64,000 nt of DNA, taken from Rhodanobacteraceae bacterium (lineage in GTDB: Bacteria; Pseudomonadota; Gammaproteobacteria; Xanthomonadales; Rhodanobacteraceae). The stretch is taken from contig JAEUPP010000038.1 of the NCBI GenBank assembly GCA_016790075.1, positions 1-64,000 of the forward strand, read 5' to 3'. Shown one piece after another: positions 37,001 to 44,898 of the stretch (its first letter is position 1; every line of letters starts with the position of its first letter). A program made the translations under genes and the position numbers. Under the pieces are notes generated by a model. It was not told where the DNA came from. It did no database searches and worked only from the letters and a program-made list of their open reading frames with translations.

Positions 37001-40000
37001 ATCCGGCCAGCGATCCCATGGCCAGCGACAGCACGGCCTATGTGCGCGAATACTCCTATGAGGAACCGGCCATCGATATGCGTGGCCACGGTTTTCTCGG
37101 CTTCCGCCGCACCCGTATGTGGGACCCGCAGCGTCCGATGGAAACCATCGCCTACTACGATCATGAACTGGTCGACGGCAAGTACTATCGCTATACCCGG
37201 ACGCCGCGCAGCGTGCGTACGGCCATCCCGATCCTACTGCCGGCACAGGTCATCAGCGGCCCCAAGCGGATCAGGGGCAAATCGCTACCCAGCGATGATC
37301 GAACCGATGGCACGGCACGCGTCACCTCGACCTTGTACGAAGACGAAGTCGTGACGTTTCACAGCGGGCGCACCTATGTCGTACGCCCGAAGAAGGCTAT
37401 TACGGAAGAGTGGGAAGAGGATGTCCTGATCGACGAACACATCAACTTCGGCGACAACGGCTATGGCCAGCATATCCTGTCGCGCGAGGGGTTCGACCTC
37501 AAAGGCTACGTCGGCGACGACGACACCGGACTGCGCCGCAGCGAAGTAACGACCACCTACTACCCGGATGCCTATGACAATCCAAAGACGGTCACGACCA
37601 AGATCGCTGGTGGCAGCGAGGGAACGATCGTGTACACCTACGACAACGACACCGCGGCGTGGCGTATCGGCCAACAGAGCAGTATCAAGGTAAAACGCTG
37701 GGAATCTGGTGGACTCGCCAGTGCCGTGACGCGAACTACTGGTTTCCATCGCGACGCCAGTGGCCGAATCGATCAGATCACGATCGAGGAAGGCAGCTCG
37801 AACCTCGACATTCCGGAAACGATCACGATCGGCTATCTGGCGAACGGTTCGGAAAAGAGCATCAAGCGCGAGGCCTATGACCGCGATCTCGCCCGCAACG
37901 TCACGCGCGAGATACGCTACGACTATACCCAGCGATATCCCGGCGCACCGGACGAGCAGATCTTCCCGAGTCAGATCTTCATGCAGCACACACCGCTGAA
38001 TCAGCGCTCCTCGCAGTGGGTCGCGGTGCACCCAGCGTACGGCGTCGCTGTGGCGGAGCTGGATATCAATGGCGTTCGTGCGACTGCCAGCTATGACGAC
38101 CTCGGCCGCCGGCTAAAGCTGGAAGTCCCTGGGCAGCCGGCAGTAATCTCCACGTATTCCCTGCGCACCGACAGTTTTGGCGGCACCAACGGAAACAAGG
38201 TCGACACCTCGCAGGAAACCTCGCCCGGCACGGGCGGCGTTCCGGTCAAACAGATCCTCAGCGAAATCACCGATGCACGCGGATTGCAGATCCGTTCGTC
38301 GCAGAAGGGTTTCGATGGCACCGTGACCAAGGTCGATACCGAATACGACCTGCTCGGCCGCCGCAGCCGTGAGAGCCGTCCGTATACCGGCGCCAATCCC
38401 ATCGACTGGACCGAAACCCGCTACGACACGCTCAATCGCGTATACGAAGAGCTGGACGCAGCTGGCGTCGTGCTGCGTACGCATACACACAGCTTCTACG
38501 AGCAGCGCACGACGGATGCGGAAAACAAGGTGAGTTACATACAGCGCGACAAGGACGGCCGTGTCTCGAAGGTCGGCAATGTCGTTGCCGCCGGCCCGGA
38601 CGTGACCACGCGTTTCACGTACTCGCCGTTCGATCTGCCGCGCACGATCACCAATGATCGCGGCAAGGTGACTACGCTCGAGTACGACGTGCGCGGCCGG
38701 CGTACCTCGATCAGCGATCCGGATCGCGGTATCACTACGACTTCGTACAACGGCTTCGGCGACGTCCGCCGTGTCGAGCACGCGGCATCGGCGACGGTTC
38801 TGACCCACACGTTTGACGATATGGGGCGCGTGCTGACGACGACGAACCCGGATGGCATCACGCGGTATACCTATGACACCAGCGCGAACGGTATCGGCAA
38901 GCTGGCGACGACGGCGAGCCCGTTCCAGGTCAATACCACGCACCGCTACGATTCCTACGGGCGCTCCACCGGTGCCGACTACGTCGATGCTGCGACGTCG
39001 GCGAGCTACGCGATCACCGCGAATTTCGATCCGGTCTATGGGCGACTCGATACCCTGCAGTATCCGGAAGCCTACGGCCGCTCGCGCTTTACCGCGAAAT
39101 TCAAGTACACCAACTGGGGCGCCTTGAAGGAAGTGGGTGATGCCTCGACCGGCGCGCCGTACAAGGCGTTGTGGACGGTCAACGCGCGCAACAGCGATCT
39201 TGCTCTGACCGACGGCACGCTCGGCAATGGCGTGCGCTTGACGCCGAGTTACGACCCCGAGCGTGGAAGGCTGACCGGCTTGCTCGCGACTGGACCAGCG
39301 GTGGGCGGCGGTGCAGCGCCGACACTGCTGAATCTCGCCTATGAGTACAACGCCGACGCAACACTGAAACGCCGCAACGATGTGTCCAACCTGCGCGACG
39401 AGCGTTATCACTACGATGAGCTTGGCCGTCTGCGCGAGTGGCGCTTGAAGTGGGACAGCACCACGGATATCTACACCTATCGCTACGACACGCTGGGCAA
39501 CCTTACCGAATGGCTGAAGAACGCGGTCTCGGCGGAAACTTTCGGCTACGGCACACCTGGCGGCGATCTGCCGCACACCCTGGCGTCGCGCACGGCTGGC
39601 GGGTCCTCGGTGTCGTTTGTGCACGACAAGCTCGGGCGCATGACCGCGGGTCTGGGCCGTGCGATCACCTACACGGCCTTCGATCTGCCGCGCACGGTAT
39701 CGCTAGGCGGCAACACCTGGACCCTGTCCTACGATGCCTTCGGCAATCGCTTCAAGCGTGCACAAGGGGCGAATTCAACTGTCTCCATCGCCGGGTTGTA
39801 TGAGAAGCGGGTGAACAGCAGTGCGGTGCACCATGTATTTCACGTCCCCACCGGCGACTCGGCGCAGGCACAAGTGACCTATCGCGAACCGTCGGGGGCA
39901 GCGCCGGCGAGTGCGGTAGTGAACTATGTGATCACCGACAAGCTCGATACCGTCGGCCTGATCACCAAGGCTGATGGCACCGTGGACCAGAAGCGCTACT

Positions 40001-41238
40001 TCGATCCCTGGGGCAAGATCATCACCCGTGAAGGGGCGACGGCCGCAACGCCGGCCGGACCGGTCACCCGGGGCTTCACCGGGCAGGAACACGATTTCGA
40101 TGTTGGACTCGTGAACTTCCGCGGCCGCATGTACGACGCGTTGCTGCGCCGTTTTCTTTCGCCGGACCCGGTGGTTTCCAATCCGTTCTTCACCCAGGGC
40201 TGGAACCCCTACAGCTACGTGCAGAACAGCCCGATCAACATCACCGATCCGAGTGGATATCAGGTCTCGTGCCCGCATTCGGGCGGCGGAATGCATGTCT
40301 GCACACCGATGGAGATCACTGCTTCGGTGGGATCGGCGCGCAACCCCTATGGTATGGGCGGTAGCGGATCGGGCTCTGCAGGCAGCGCCTACGCCAGTGG
40401 CAAGACCGCCGATATGCTGGCCGGCGAACGGGCGGCGCGCGGTATCGGTCCCGCGCCAGCTGGACCGTCGCCGTTTGCGCCGGGTGGCATGAGTACGACC
40501 CAGGCCGCGCAGGCGGATGAGGATCACCGCAGTGATGCGACGGCGCGCGCCGTGCCGCTGCCGGCGGCGGGGGTGGGGCAGGCCTCCGTGGCCGATGCGC
40601 TAGGCTGGACCGCGGATCACCTCGGCAAACCTGCGGAGTACCTGGCGCATCGCTACGAGAACATCCATGTCGATCCGAGCGTCGTGCACAAGCCGTTTCT
40701 AGGCTTCCTGCCTTCGCGGCGCAACAGCATGTTCACAGCGGGCGCGATGATGAAGGTGCTGGGCGGCGTCGGAAAAATCGTCGGCGGCGTGCAGAACGAC
40801 GAAACCCTGGACCTGGTTGGTGGCACGCTGGACATCATCGACGGCAGCGGAGCGATGCTGGATTTCTGGGGCGGCTACGCCAAGCTCGGCAAGGTCGGCG
40901 GTGCGGCTGGTGTCGCGTCCGGCATGCTGGATATGTACAAGGGCTTCACCCGCGCGCAGGAGGGCATCGACAAGGACAACTGGATCATCCGGCTCGATGG
41001 CATCAGCACCTACTTGAAGGGGGCGTCCGGCGCGATATCGGCCGGTGCCGGACTGGCGGGTTCCCATCCGATCGTGGCGGGCTCCGCATTCTCGTTCTCT
41101 TTTGGCATGGTAGCCGGCGAGACGGTAGCGCCGTGGGTGTTTGGTTCGATGGACGGCGACGCCCATTTTGAAAACGACTGCTCGCCGAACTGCACGGTCC
41201 AGTTCGGCGGCATCGTCGGCTATCTGCTCAACAACTGA
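34042..41238 (+). CDS. Giant exported SpvB/FG-GAP/RHS-repeat toxin-like protein
   Basis: The ATG at 34042 (GGAG 9 bases upstream) gives 2398 residues with a Sec-type signal (MFVRRLLLCAAAAATVVLCS). Order of domains: SpvB-like region (about 75-330, 'GQYGYTIPLDVPAGPAGWQP'); about seven FG-GAP/VCBS calcium-loop repeats (roughly residues 430, 509, 586, 643, 739, 800 and 870, of D-x-[ND]-G-D type); a TcdB-middle-like segment; RHS/YD repeats from about 1350 ('YDDLGRRLKLE' to 'YDAFGNRFKR'); and the RHS core end 'RGFTGQEHDFDVGL...DPSGY' near 2009-2073. The last 325 residues form a variable, Gly-rich and partly hydrophobic tip that matches no known toxin. An upstream start at 33961 would hide the signal peptide. 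No immunity gene follows. Confidence 0.92.
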   Translation: MFVRRLLLCAAAAATVVLCSPPTQGSMPNAATMTLPLHLLLPAAPEDDPPGLPGDLTALPMPSSPVSQGAIAGYLQGSASVSPTGQYGYTIPLDVPAGPAGWQPTLTLNYSSDAGNGPVGRGWSIAGSESRITRCGKTLSTDNLQSGVHFDAEDRFCLDGARLVVIAGTYGATGSEYRFENDSITKIVAGDASAQGPQRFDVWTKDGTHSEYTSETATRNTMTVNGIGKYEDVRLLWLLRRKTDGSGNVIEYDYHVNKLSDADNAIEILPRQISYSTANAGSRWRLVKFIYDGCDAVTCDRPDPIIVWQSGVRQETRKLLRSIELHAPRPSATSMVWRYLFTYEQGAITKNSRLTSVRKCGYMGACLLAKNFVWSDEIPKFTDRVIESDFKPKIAPLFAYVWYPKAAGRYPTRPQPSGQSEPPMVMNAGDMNNDGADDIIYSLGEGPERPNASSCCTNSPGHYFLRSVASPVAILPLNSKHLFNDYDHYESHAGSKFTDRNLVNSRIVDIDGDGIVELWAARQRVDSTVEEPRAGDFFHWDCDDPSTTGSCDPSLPGQLVIGTSSGSFDYTTNLQGDPTTLDFADLNGDARPDTSQIAALGAYSEFGPDFLWFTNLQDGSRLFGPQQLLTPDPTKRVCPMVAVDLDGDGRSELLTGDMGDLIGSGDRHPTCSSTVAGRVLRYDDSGSGVMTSFGDGRYPVPPISYADNGANLSGTINGQPIIPLTETWEQEKEELYFGDFNGDGLTDAAMVGWSGKPSQPYPHINIRTNSGNGFGPPQEFSRLPTWPHIWELRDKGLRIEDMDGDGRSDFVFFHVNSTSTPWGTNYAGITILHATGARIALPDRANQAQEYVSDLGQTNYGDWRLSKLGDFNGDGRPDIITYRGNGRTQNELVLIENEVDPVSTGYHNDSLTADQAEPGASDLLVEVWDQGTLWAREEIGYAKEWSARPRSDQGCGGLVHPVSFPRNCLHRGMAFVRKTRTRDHLLNPASDPMASDSTAYVREYSYEEPAIDMRGHGFLGFRRTRMWDPQRPMETIAYYDHELVDGKYYRYTRTPRSVRTAIPILLPAQVISGPKRIRGKSLPSDDRTDGTARVTSTLYEDEVVTFHSGRTYVVRPKKAITEEWEEDVLIDEHINFGDNGYGQHILSREGFDLKGYVGDDDTGLRRSEVTTTYYPDAYDNPKTVTTKIAGGSEGTIVYTYDNDTAAWRIGQQSSIKVKRWESGGLASAVTRTTGFHRDASGRIDQITIEEGSSNLDIPETITIGYLANGSEKSIKREAYDRDLARNVTREIRYDYTQRYPGAPDEQIFPSQIFMQHTPLNQRSSQWVAVHPAYGVAVAELDINGVRATASYDDLGRRLKLEVPGQPAVISTYSLRTDSFGGTNGNKVDTSQETSPGTGGVPVKQILSEITDARGLQIRSSQKGFDGTVTKVDTEYDLLGRRSRESRPYTGANPIDWTETRYDTLNRVYEELDAAGVVLRTHTHSFYEQRTTDAENKVSYIQRDKDGRVSKVGNVVAAGPDVTTRFTYSPFDLPRTITNDRGKVTTLEYDVRGRRTSISDPDRGITTTSYNGFGDVRRVEHAASATVLTHTFDDMGRVLTTTNPDGITRYTYDTSANGIGKLATTASPFQVNTTHRYDSYGRSTGADYVDAATSASYAITANFDPVYGRLDTLQYPEAYGRSRFTAKFKYTNWGALKEVGDASTGAPYKALWTVNARNSDLALTDGTLGNGVRLTPSYDPERGRLTGLLATGPAVGGGAAPTLLNLAYEYNADATLKRRNDVSNLRDERYHYDELGRLREWRLKWDSTTDIYTYRYDTLGNLTEWLKNAVSAETFGYGTPGGDLPHTLASRTAGGSSVSFVHDKLGRMTAGLGRAITYTAFDLPRTVSLGGNTWTLSYDAFGNRFKRAQGANSTVSIAGLYEKRVNSSAVHHVFHVPTGDSAQAQVTYREPSGAAPASAVVNYVITDKLDTVGLITKADGTVDQKRYFDPWGKIITREGATAATPAGPVTRGFTGQEHDFDVGLVNFRGRMYDALLRRFLSPDPVVSNPFFTQGWNPYSYVQNSPINITDPSGYQVSCPHSGGGMHVCTPMEITASVGSARNPYGMGGSGSGSAGSAYASGKTADMLAGERAARGIGPAPAGPSPFAPGGMSTTQAAQADEDHRSDATARAVPLPAAGVGQASVADALGWTADHLGKPAEYLAHRYENIHVDPSVVHKPFLGFLPSRRNSMFTAGAMMKVLGGVGKIVGGVQNDETLDLVGGTLDIIDGSGAMLDFWGGYAKLGKVGGAAGVASGMLDMYKGFTRAQEGIDKDNWIIRLDGISTYLKGASGAISAGAGLAGSHPIVAGSAFSFSFGMVAGETVAPWVFGSMDGDAHFENDCSPNCTVQFGGIVGYLLNN

Positions 41239-41252
41239 CAACACGGGACGTG

Positions 41253-41278
41253 ACGCGTGCGCCGGCAGGCGCGCGCGT
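41253..41278 (+). terminator. Hairpin after the RHS gene
   Basis: An 11-bp stem ACGCGTGCGCC/GGCGCGCGCGT (one G-U wobble) with loop GGCA, 15 bases past the stop at 41238. The following T-run is poor, so it is a weak intrinsic or Rho-assisted terminator. Confidence 0.45.
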
Positions 41279-41476
41279 TGCTCGCCCGGGTCGGTATACA
41301 GCGCCGGCCAGCACAGAGTGGATCTAAACGGGACCTGCTCCACGCGAGCCCTGGCAAAATGGAGCACTTCACGCAGCCCTGTTTGCCATTCGTGACGCCG
41401 GATACGACCGGCGCGGGTAGGCAGAGGCGATGCCTCCCGTATACTGTGGCCTCCGATTTTCCAAGGTAGCGCACGC

Positions 41477-42163
41477 TTGGCCACGACCAAAAAGCCGCAG
41501 TCTTCGACTGCGTCCGAATCCAGAACCCGTTCGCGCGCCGCCGCGCCGGCGGCAAAAAAGACCGTTGTTGCGAAGAAGTCGCCGGCGGTAAGGAAATCCA
41601 CAACGAGCGCTGTCCCCGCGCAGAAGTCCGCGAGCAAGCCGGGCAAGGCCGTGCTGGCCAACCGTGCCGCGGCCAAGCGCGCCGCAGTCGAGCGCGCCGC
41701 CAAGACCAGCGCCGAGCCCGCAGCAAAGAAGCCGCGTAACACGGCCGGCGCCCCCGTGGCTTCGCCGCCGCAGCCCAAGCCGCGCAAACCCGGCAGCAAG
41801 GTGGCCAAGGCCAGCGATGTCGTTGAGCGCCTGCGGATTGAAGTGCACAACGCGCTGGAAGGGCTGAAAGCCAAGGACATTACCGAGCTCGATGTGCGCG
41901 GCAAGACCTCGATCGCCGACTACATCGTTGTGGCCAGCGGCACCTCGACACGGCACGTGAAATCCATAGCCGACGAAGTCATCAAGTTCGCCAAGAAAGC
42001 CGGCTCACCGCCGCTGGGTGTAGAAGGCCAGCGTGAGGCCGAATGGGTGCTGGTCGATCTCGGCGACATCATCGTCCACATCATGTTGCCGCGGGTACGT
42101 GAGTTCTACGGACTGGAGCGGCTCTGGTCTGTCGGTGGCGATGCCGGGGTCGTGGCTGCCTAG
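41477..42163 (+). CDS. rsfS: Ribosomal silencing factor with unusual Lys/Ala/Pro-rich N-terminal tail
   Basis: RsfS binds ribosomal protein L14 (uL14) and blocks subunit joining in slow growth. The C-terminal 110 residues are a normal RsfS: 'DITELDVRGKTSIADYIVVA', 'SGTSTRHVKSIADEV', 'WVLVDLGDIIVHIMLPRVRE', 'FYGLERLW'. The first 115 residues form an extra Lys/Ala/Pro/Ser-rich tail ('AAAPAAKKTVVAKKS', 'ASKPGKAVLANRAAAKRAA') like bacterial histone-H1-like proteins. Start is TTG at 41477 with AAGG upstream; a GTG start near residue 109 would give a conventional protein, but the tail is an uninterrupted frame with strong compositional bias. Followed by rlmH after 20 bases. Confidence 0.9.
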   Translation: MATTKKPQSSTASESRTRSRAAAPAAKKTVVAKKSPAVRKSTTSAVPAQKSASKPGKAVLANRAAAKRAAVERAAKTSAEPAAKKPRNTAGAPVASPPQPKPRKPGSKVAKASDVVERLRIEVHNALEGLKAKDITELDVRGKTSIADYIVVASGTSTRHVKSIADEVIKFAKKAGSPPLGVEGQREAEWVLVDLGDIIVHIMLPRVREFYGLERLWSVGGDAGVVAA

Positions 42164-42183
42164 GCGGCGGGTTCGTCTGCTTT

Positions 42184-42654
42184 ATGCGTGCGCGCCTGAT
42201 TTCCGTCGGCGAGCGTATGCCGGCCTGGGTTGCCGAGGGTTTTGCCGAATACACCAAGCGCCTGTCGCGTGAACTGCCGCTGGAACTGGTCGAACTGAAA
42301 CTCGGTGAGCGCGGCAAGGGCCGCGATCTGGTCCGAGCGCTGGAGGACGAAGGTGCCGCGATGCTGGCAGCGATTCCGCGCGGCACTCAGGTCATTGCGC
42401 TGGATGGCCGTGGCAAAGTCTGGTCGAGTGAAGATCTGGCGGCGCAATTGGCGAACTGGCGTATGGCTGGCCGTGACCTCGCATTTCTGATCGGTGGTCC
42501 GGACGGGCTCGCAGCACCGGCGCTCGCACGAGCCGATCAGCGCTGGTCGATAGGCGCGCTGACCTTGCCGCATATGCTGGTGCGGCTCATCGTCGCCGAG
42601 CAGCTGTATCGCGCCGTGAGCTTGCTCGGCAATCATCCTTACCATCGTGCCTGA
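42184..42654 (+). CDS. rlmH: 23S rRNA (pseudouridine1915-N3)-methyltransferase
   Basis: A SPOUT methyltransferase acting on m3Psi1915 of helix 69 in 70S ribosomes. The 156-residue size is normal. Knot motifs are present: 'FLIGGPDGLAAPALARADQ', 'SIGALTLPHMLVRLIVAEQL' and 'YRAVSLLGNHPYHRA' at the C-terminus. It overlaps the region upstream of maf closely and lies in the rsfS-rlmH-maf-rng cluster. Confidence 0.97.
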   Translation: MRARLISVGERMPAWVAEGFAEYTKRLSRELPLELVELKLGERGKGRDLVRALEDEGAAMLAAIPRGTQVIALDGRGKVWSSEDLAAQLANWRMAGRDLAFLIGGPDGLAAPALARADQRWSIGALTLPHMLVRLIVAEQLYRAVSLLGNHPYHRA

Positions 42655-42667
42655 ACGGAGTTGCCGC

Positions 42668-43237
42668 ATGCTGTACCTTGCCTCGCAATCGCCGCGCCGG
42701 CGCCAGCTGCTGGAGCAGCTCGGCCTGCGTTTTGCGGTGCTCGACGTCGATGTGCCCGAGCTGCACAGGGCCGGCGAGCCGCCGGAGGACTATGTAAGCC
42801 GGGTCGCGCGCGAAAAGGCCGGTGCAGGATTGCTGCAGGTTGCTGCTGTGCCCGGCGCCATTGTGCTGGGGGCTGATACCGAAGTCGTACTGGATGGCGA
42901 AGTGTTCGGCAAACCCGCCGATGCGGCTGCAGCCGGGGCCATGCTGCGGCGCTTGCAGGGGCGCCGGCATCGCGTGATTTCGACCGTGTGGCTGCTCAGC
43001 GGCAGCCGCGAGGAACAGGCAACCTCGCAGTCAGAAGTCAGCTTCGCACCGATGGACGAGACCGCCATAGCGGCCTATGTCGCCAGTGGCGAGCCCTACG
43101 GCCGGGCCGGTGCGTATGCGATACAGGGACTGGCGGCTGCACACATCGATCACCTGTCCGGCAGTTTCACCGGCGTCATGGGACTGCCGCTATACGAAAC
43201 CGCGCAATTGCTGCGTCATTTCGGTCACCCCGTTTAA
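42668..43237 (+). CDS. maf: Maf/YhdE-type nucleotide pyrophosphatase
   Basis: Maf proteins hydrolyse non-canonical or dTTP/UTP-type nucleoside triphosphates. The ATG at 42668 starts 'MLYLASQSPRRRQLLEQLGL', the family signature (S-x-S-P-R-R), 189 residues in total. 'VLGADTEVVLDGEVFGKP' and 'GRAGAYAIQGLAAAHIDHL' form the active-site segments. An upstream in-frame start at 42647 would overlap rlmH and is less likely. Downstream rng is 140 bases away. Confidence 0.95.
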   Translation: MLYLASQSPRRRQLLEQLGLRFAVLDVDVPELHRAGEPPEDYVSRVAREKAGAGLLQVAAVPGAIVLGADTEVVLDGEVFGKPADAAAAGAMLRRLQGRRHRVISTVWLLSGSREEQATSQSEVSFAPMDETAIAAYVASGEPYGRAGAYAIQGLAAAHIDHLSGSFTGVMGLPLYETAQLLRHFGHPV

Positions 43238-43377
43238 CCTCCTGCGCGCTTTCATGCGCGCTGCATCGACAAGTCCCGCGCGCCGCGGCTATAACCGGGC
43301 GCATGAATGGCCGAGCGGCGCTTTCTGCTTTCCCCAGAACCAGGCGCGGTTCAGCCGCCTGCTGACAAGGTAGTCCG

Positions 43378-44865
43378 GTGAGCGAAGAAATCCTGATCAA
43401 CGTGACGCCGCGCGAAACCCGCGTGGCCGTCGTCGAAAACGGCATGCTGCAGGAAGTGCATATCGAGCGCGCGCAGCGCCGTGGATATGTTGGAAATATA
43501 TACAAAGGTAAAGTTAGTCGTGTCATGCCGGGCATGCAGGCCGCGTTCGTCGAGATAGGCCTGGAGCGCGCAGCGTTCCTGCATGCATCTGACATCGTGC
43601 GTGCGGCGCCTTCGCTGGTCGGTGATGCGACCGCCGAGGGCAGCAACCCTTCAGGACCGACACCGCCGATACTCGACCTCGTGCGTGAAGGGCACGAACT
43701 TGTGGTGCAGGTGGTCAAGGATCCGATAGGCAGCAAGGGCGCGCGGCTGACCACGCATTTGTCGATTCCCTCGCGCTATCTCGTTCTGTTGCCGTATTCG
43801 CGCATGGTTGGTGTATCGGTGCGCATCGAGGACGAAGCCGAACGCGCGCGGCTCAAGGAAAGCCTGCAGCAGCTCGGCCGTGACGGCAGCCTGGGGTTCA
43901 TCGTGCGCACGAATGCGGAAGGGCAGACGCATGAAGCGCTGGCCGAGGACGTCGACTACCTGGGCCGCCTCTGGCAGGCAGTGCAGGAGGGCATCAGCCA
44001 GGCCCGCGTCGGTACGCGCATTTATGAGGACCTGCCGTTAAGCCTGCGAGCCCTGCGCGACCTCATGCGCCGCGATATCGAAAAGGTTCGTGTCGATTCG
44101 CGCGAGACCTTCGACAAGATCCACAGTTTCACCCAGCAGTTCATGCCTGAGCTTGTCGAGCGCATCGAGCACTATCCGGGCGAGCGGCCGATCTTCGACC
44201 TCTACGGCGTCGAGGACGAGATTCAGCGTGCCCTGCGCAAGGAGGTGCCGCTGAAATCCGGCGGTTATCTGATCGTCGACCAGACCGAGGCAATGACTAC
44301 CGTCGACGTGAATACGGGAGCATTTCTCGGTCATCGCAATCTCGAGGAGACTGTCTACCGGACCAACCTCGAGGCGGCACAGGCCGCGGCGCGGCAGCTG
44401 CGGCTGCGCAATCTTGGCGGCATCATCATCATCGACTTCATCGACATGACGGACGAGGAGCACAAGCGCCAGGTATTGCGCACGCTGGAAAAGGCGCTCG
44501 CGCGCGATCACGCCAAGACCACGGTCTACGACATGTCGCCGCTGGGCCTGGTCGAGATGACGCGCAAGCGCACCACCGAAAGCCTGGAGCGCCAGCTCTG
44601 TGAACCCTGCCATGAGTGTGGCGGCCGCGGCAGTCTCAAGACAGCCGAGACCGTAACCTATGAGATCTTCCGCGAGATCACCCGCGCCGTGCGCCAGTTC
44701 GATGCCGAAAAACTGCTGGTGCTGGCGGCGCCGAAAGTGGTCAGCCGTATCCTTGATGAGGAATCGGCTGCCGTTGCCGAGCTCGAGGAATTCATCCGCA
44801 AGACCATCCGCTTCCAGCCGGAGGAGCACTATTCGCAGGAACAGTTCGATGTGGTTTTGCTGTAA
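43378..44865 (+). CDS. rng: Ribonuclease G
   Basis: RNase G processes 16S rRNA 5' ends and degrades mRNAs. The GTG start at 43378 gives 495 residues, near the 489 of E. coli. The S1 domain region includes 'GYVGNIYKGKVSRVMPGMQA'. The catalytic magnesium site has 'TVDVNTGAFLG' and 'LGGIIIIDFIDM', and the zinc-link cysteines are in 'CEPCHECGGRGSL'. It lacks the long C-terminal scaffold of RNase E, as expected. yhdP follows 33 bases later. Confidence 0.97.
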   Translation: MSEEILINVTPRETRVAVVENGMLQEVHIERAQRRGYVGNIYKGKVSRVMPGMQAAFVEIGLERAAFLHASDIVRAAPSLVGDATAEGSNPSGPTPPILDLVREGHELVVQVVKDPIGSKGARLTTHLSIPSRYLVLLPYSRMVGVSVRIEDEAERARLKESLQQLGRDGSLGFIVRTNAEGQTHEALAEDVDYLGRLWQAVQEGISQARVGTRIYEDLPLSLRALRDLMRRDIEKVRVDSRETFDKIHSFTQQFMPELVERIEHYPGERPIFDLYGVEDEIQRALRKEVPLKSGGYLIVDQTEAMTTVDVNTGAFLGHRNLEETVYRTNLEAAQAAARQLRLRNLGGIIIIDFIDMTDEEHKRQVLRTLEKALARDHAKTTVYDMSPLGLVEMTRKRTTESLERQLCEPCHECGGRGSLKTAETVTYEIFREITRAVRQFDAEKLLVLAAPKVVSRILDEESAAVAELEEFIRKTIRFQPEEHYSQEQFDVVLL

Positions 44866-44898
44866 GTCCGTGCCTCCTGCTCACCAGCAAGGCTGCCT

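Noticed and set aside
38113-39624. Leftward 503-codon open frame inside the RHS gene
   Set aside because: Antisense shadow of the RHS/YD-repeat region, produced by the repetitive codon usage.
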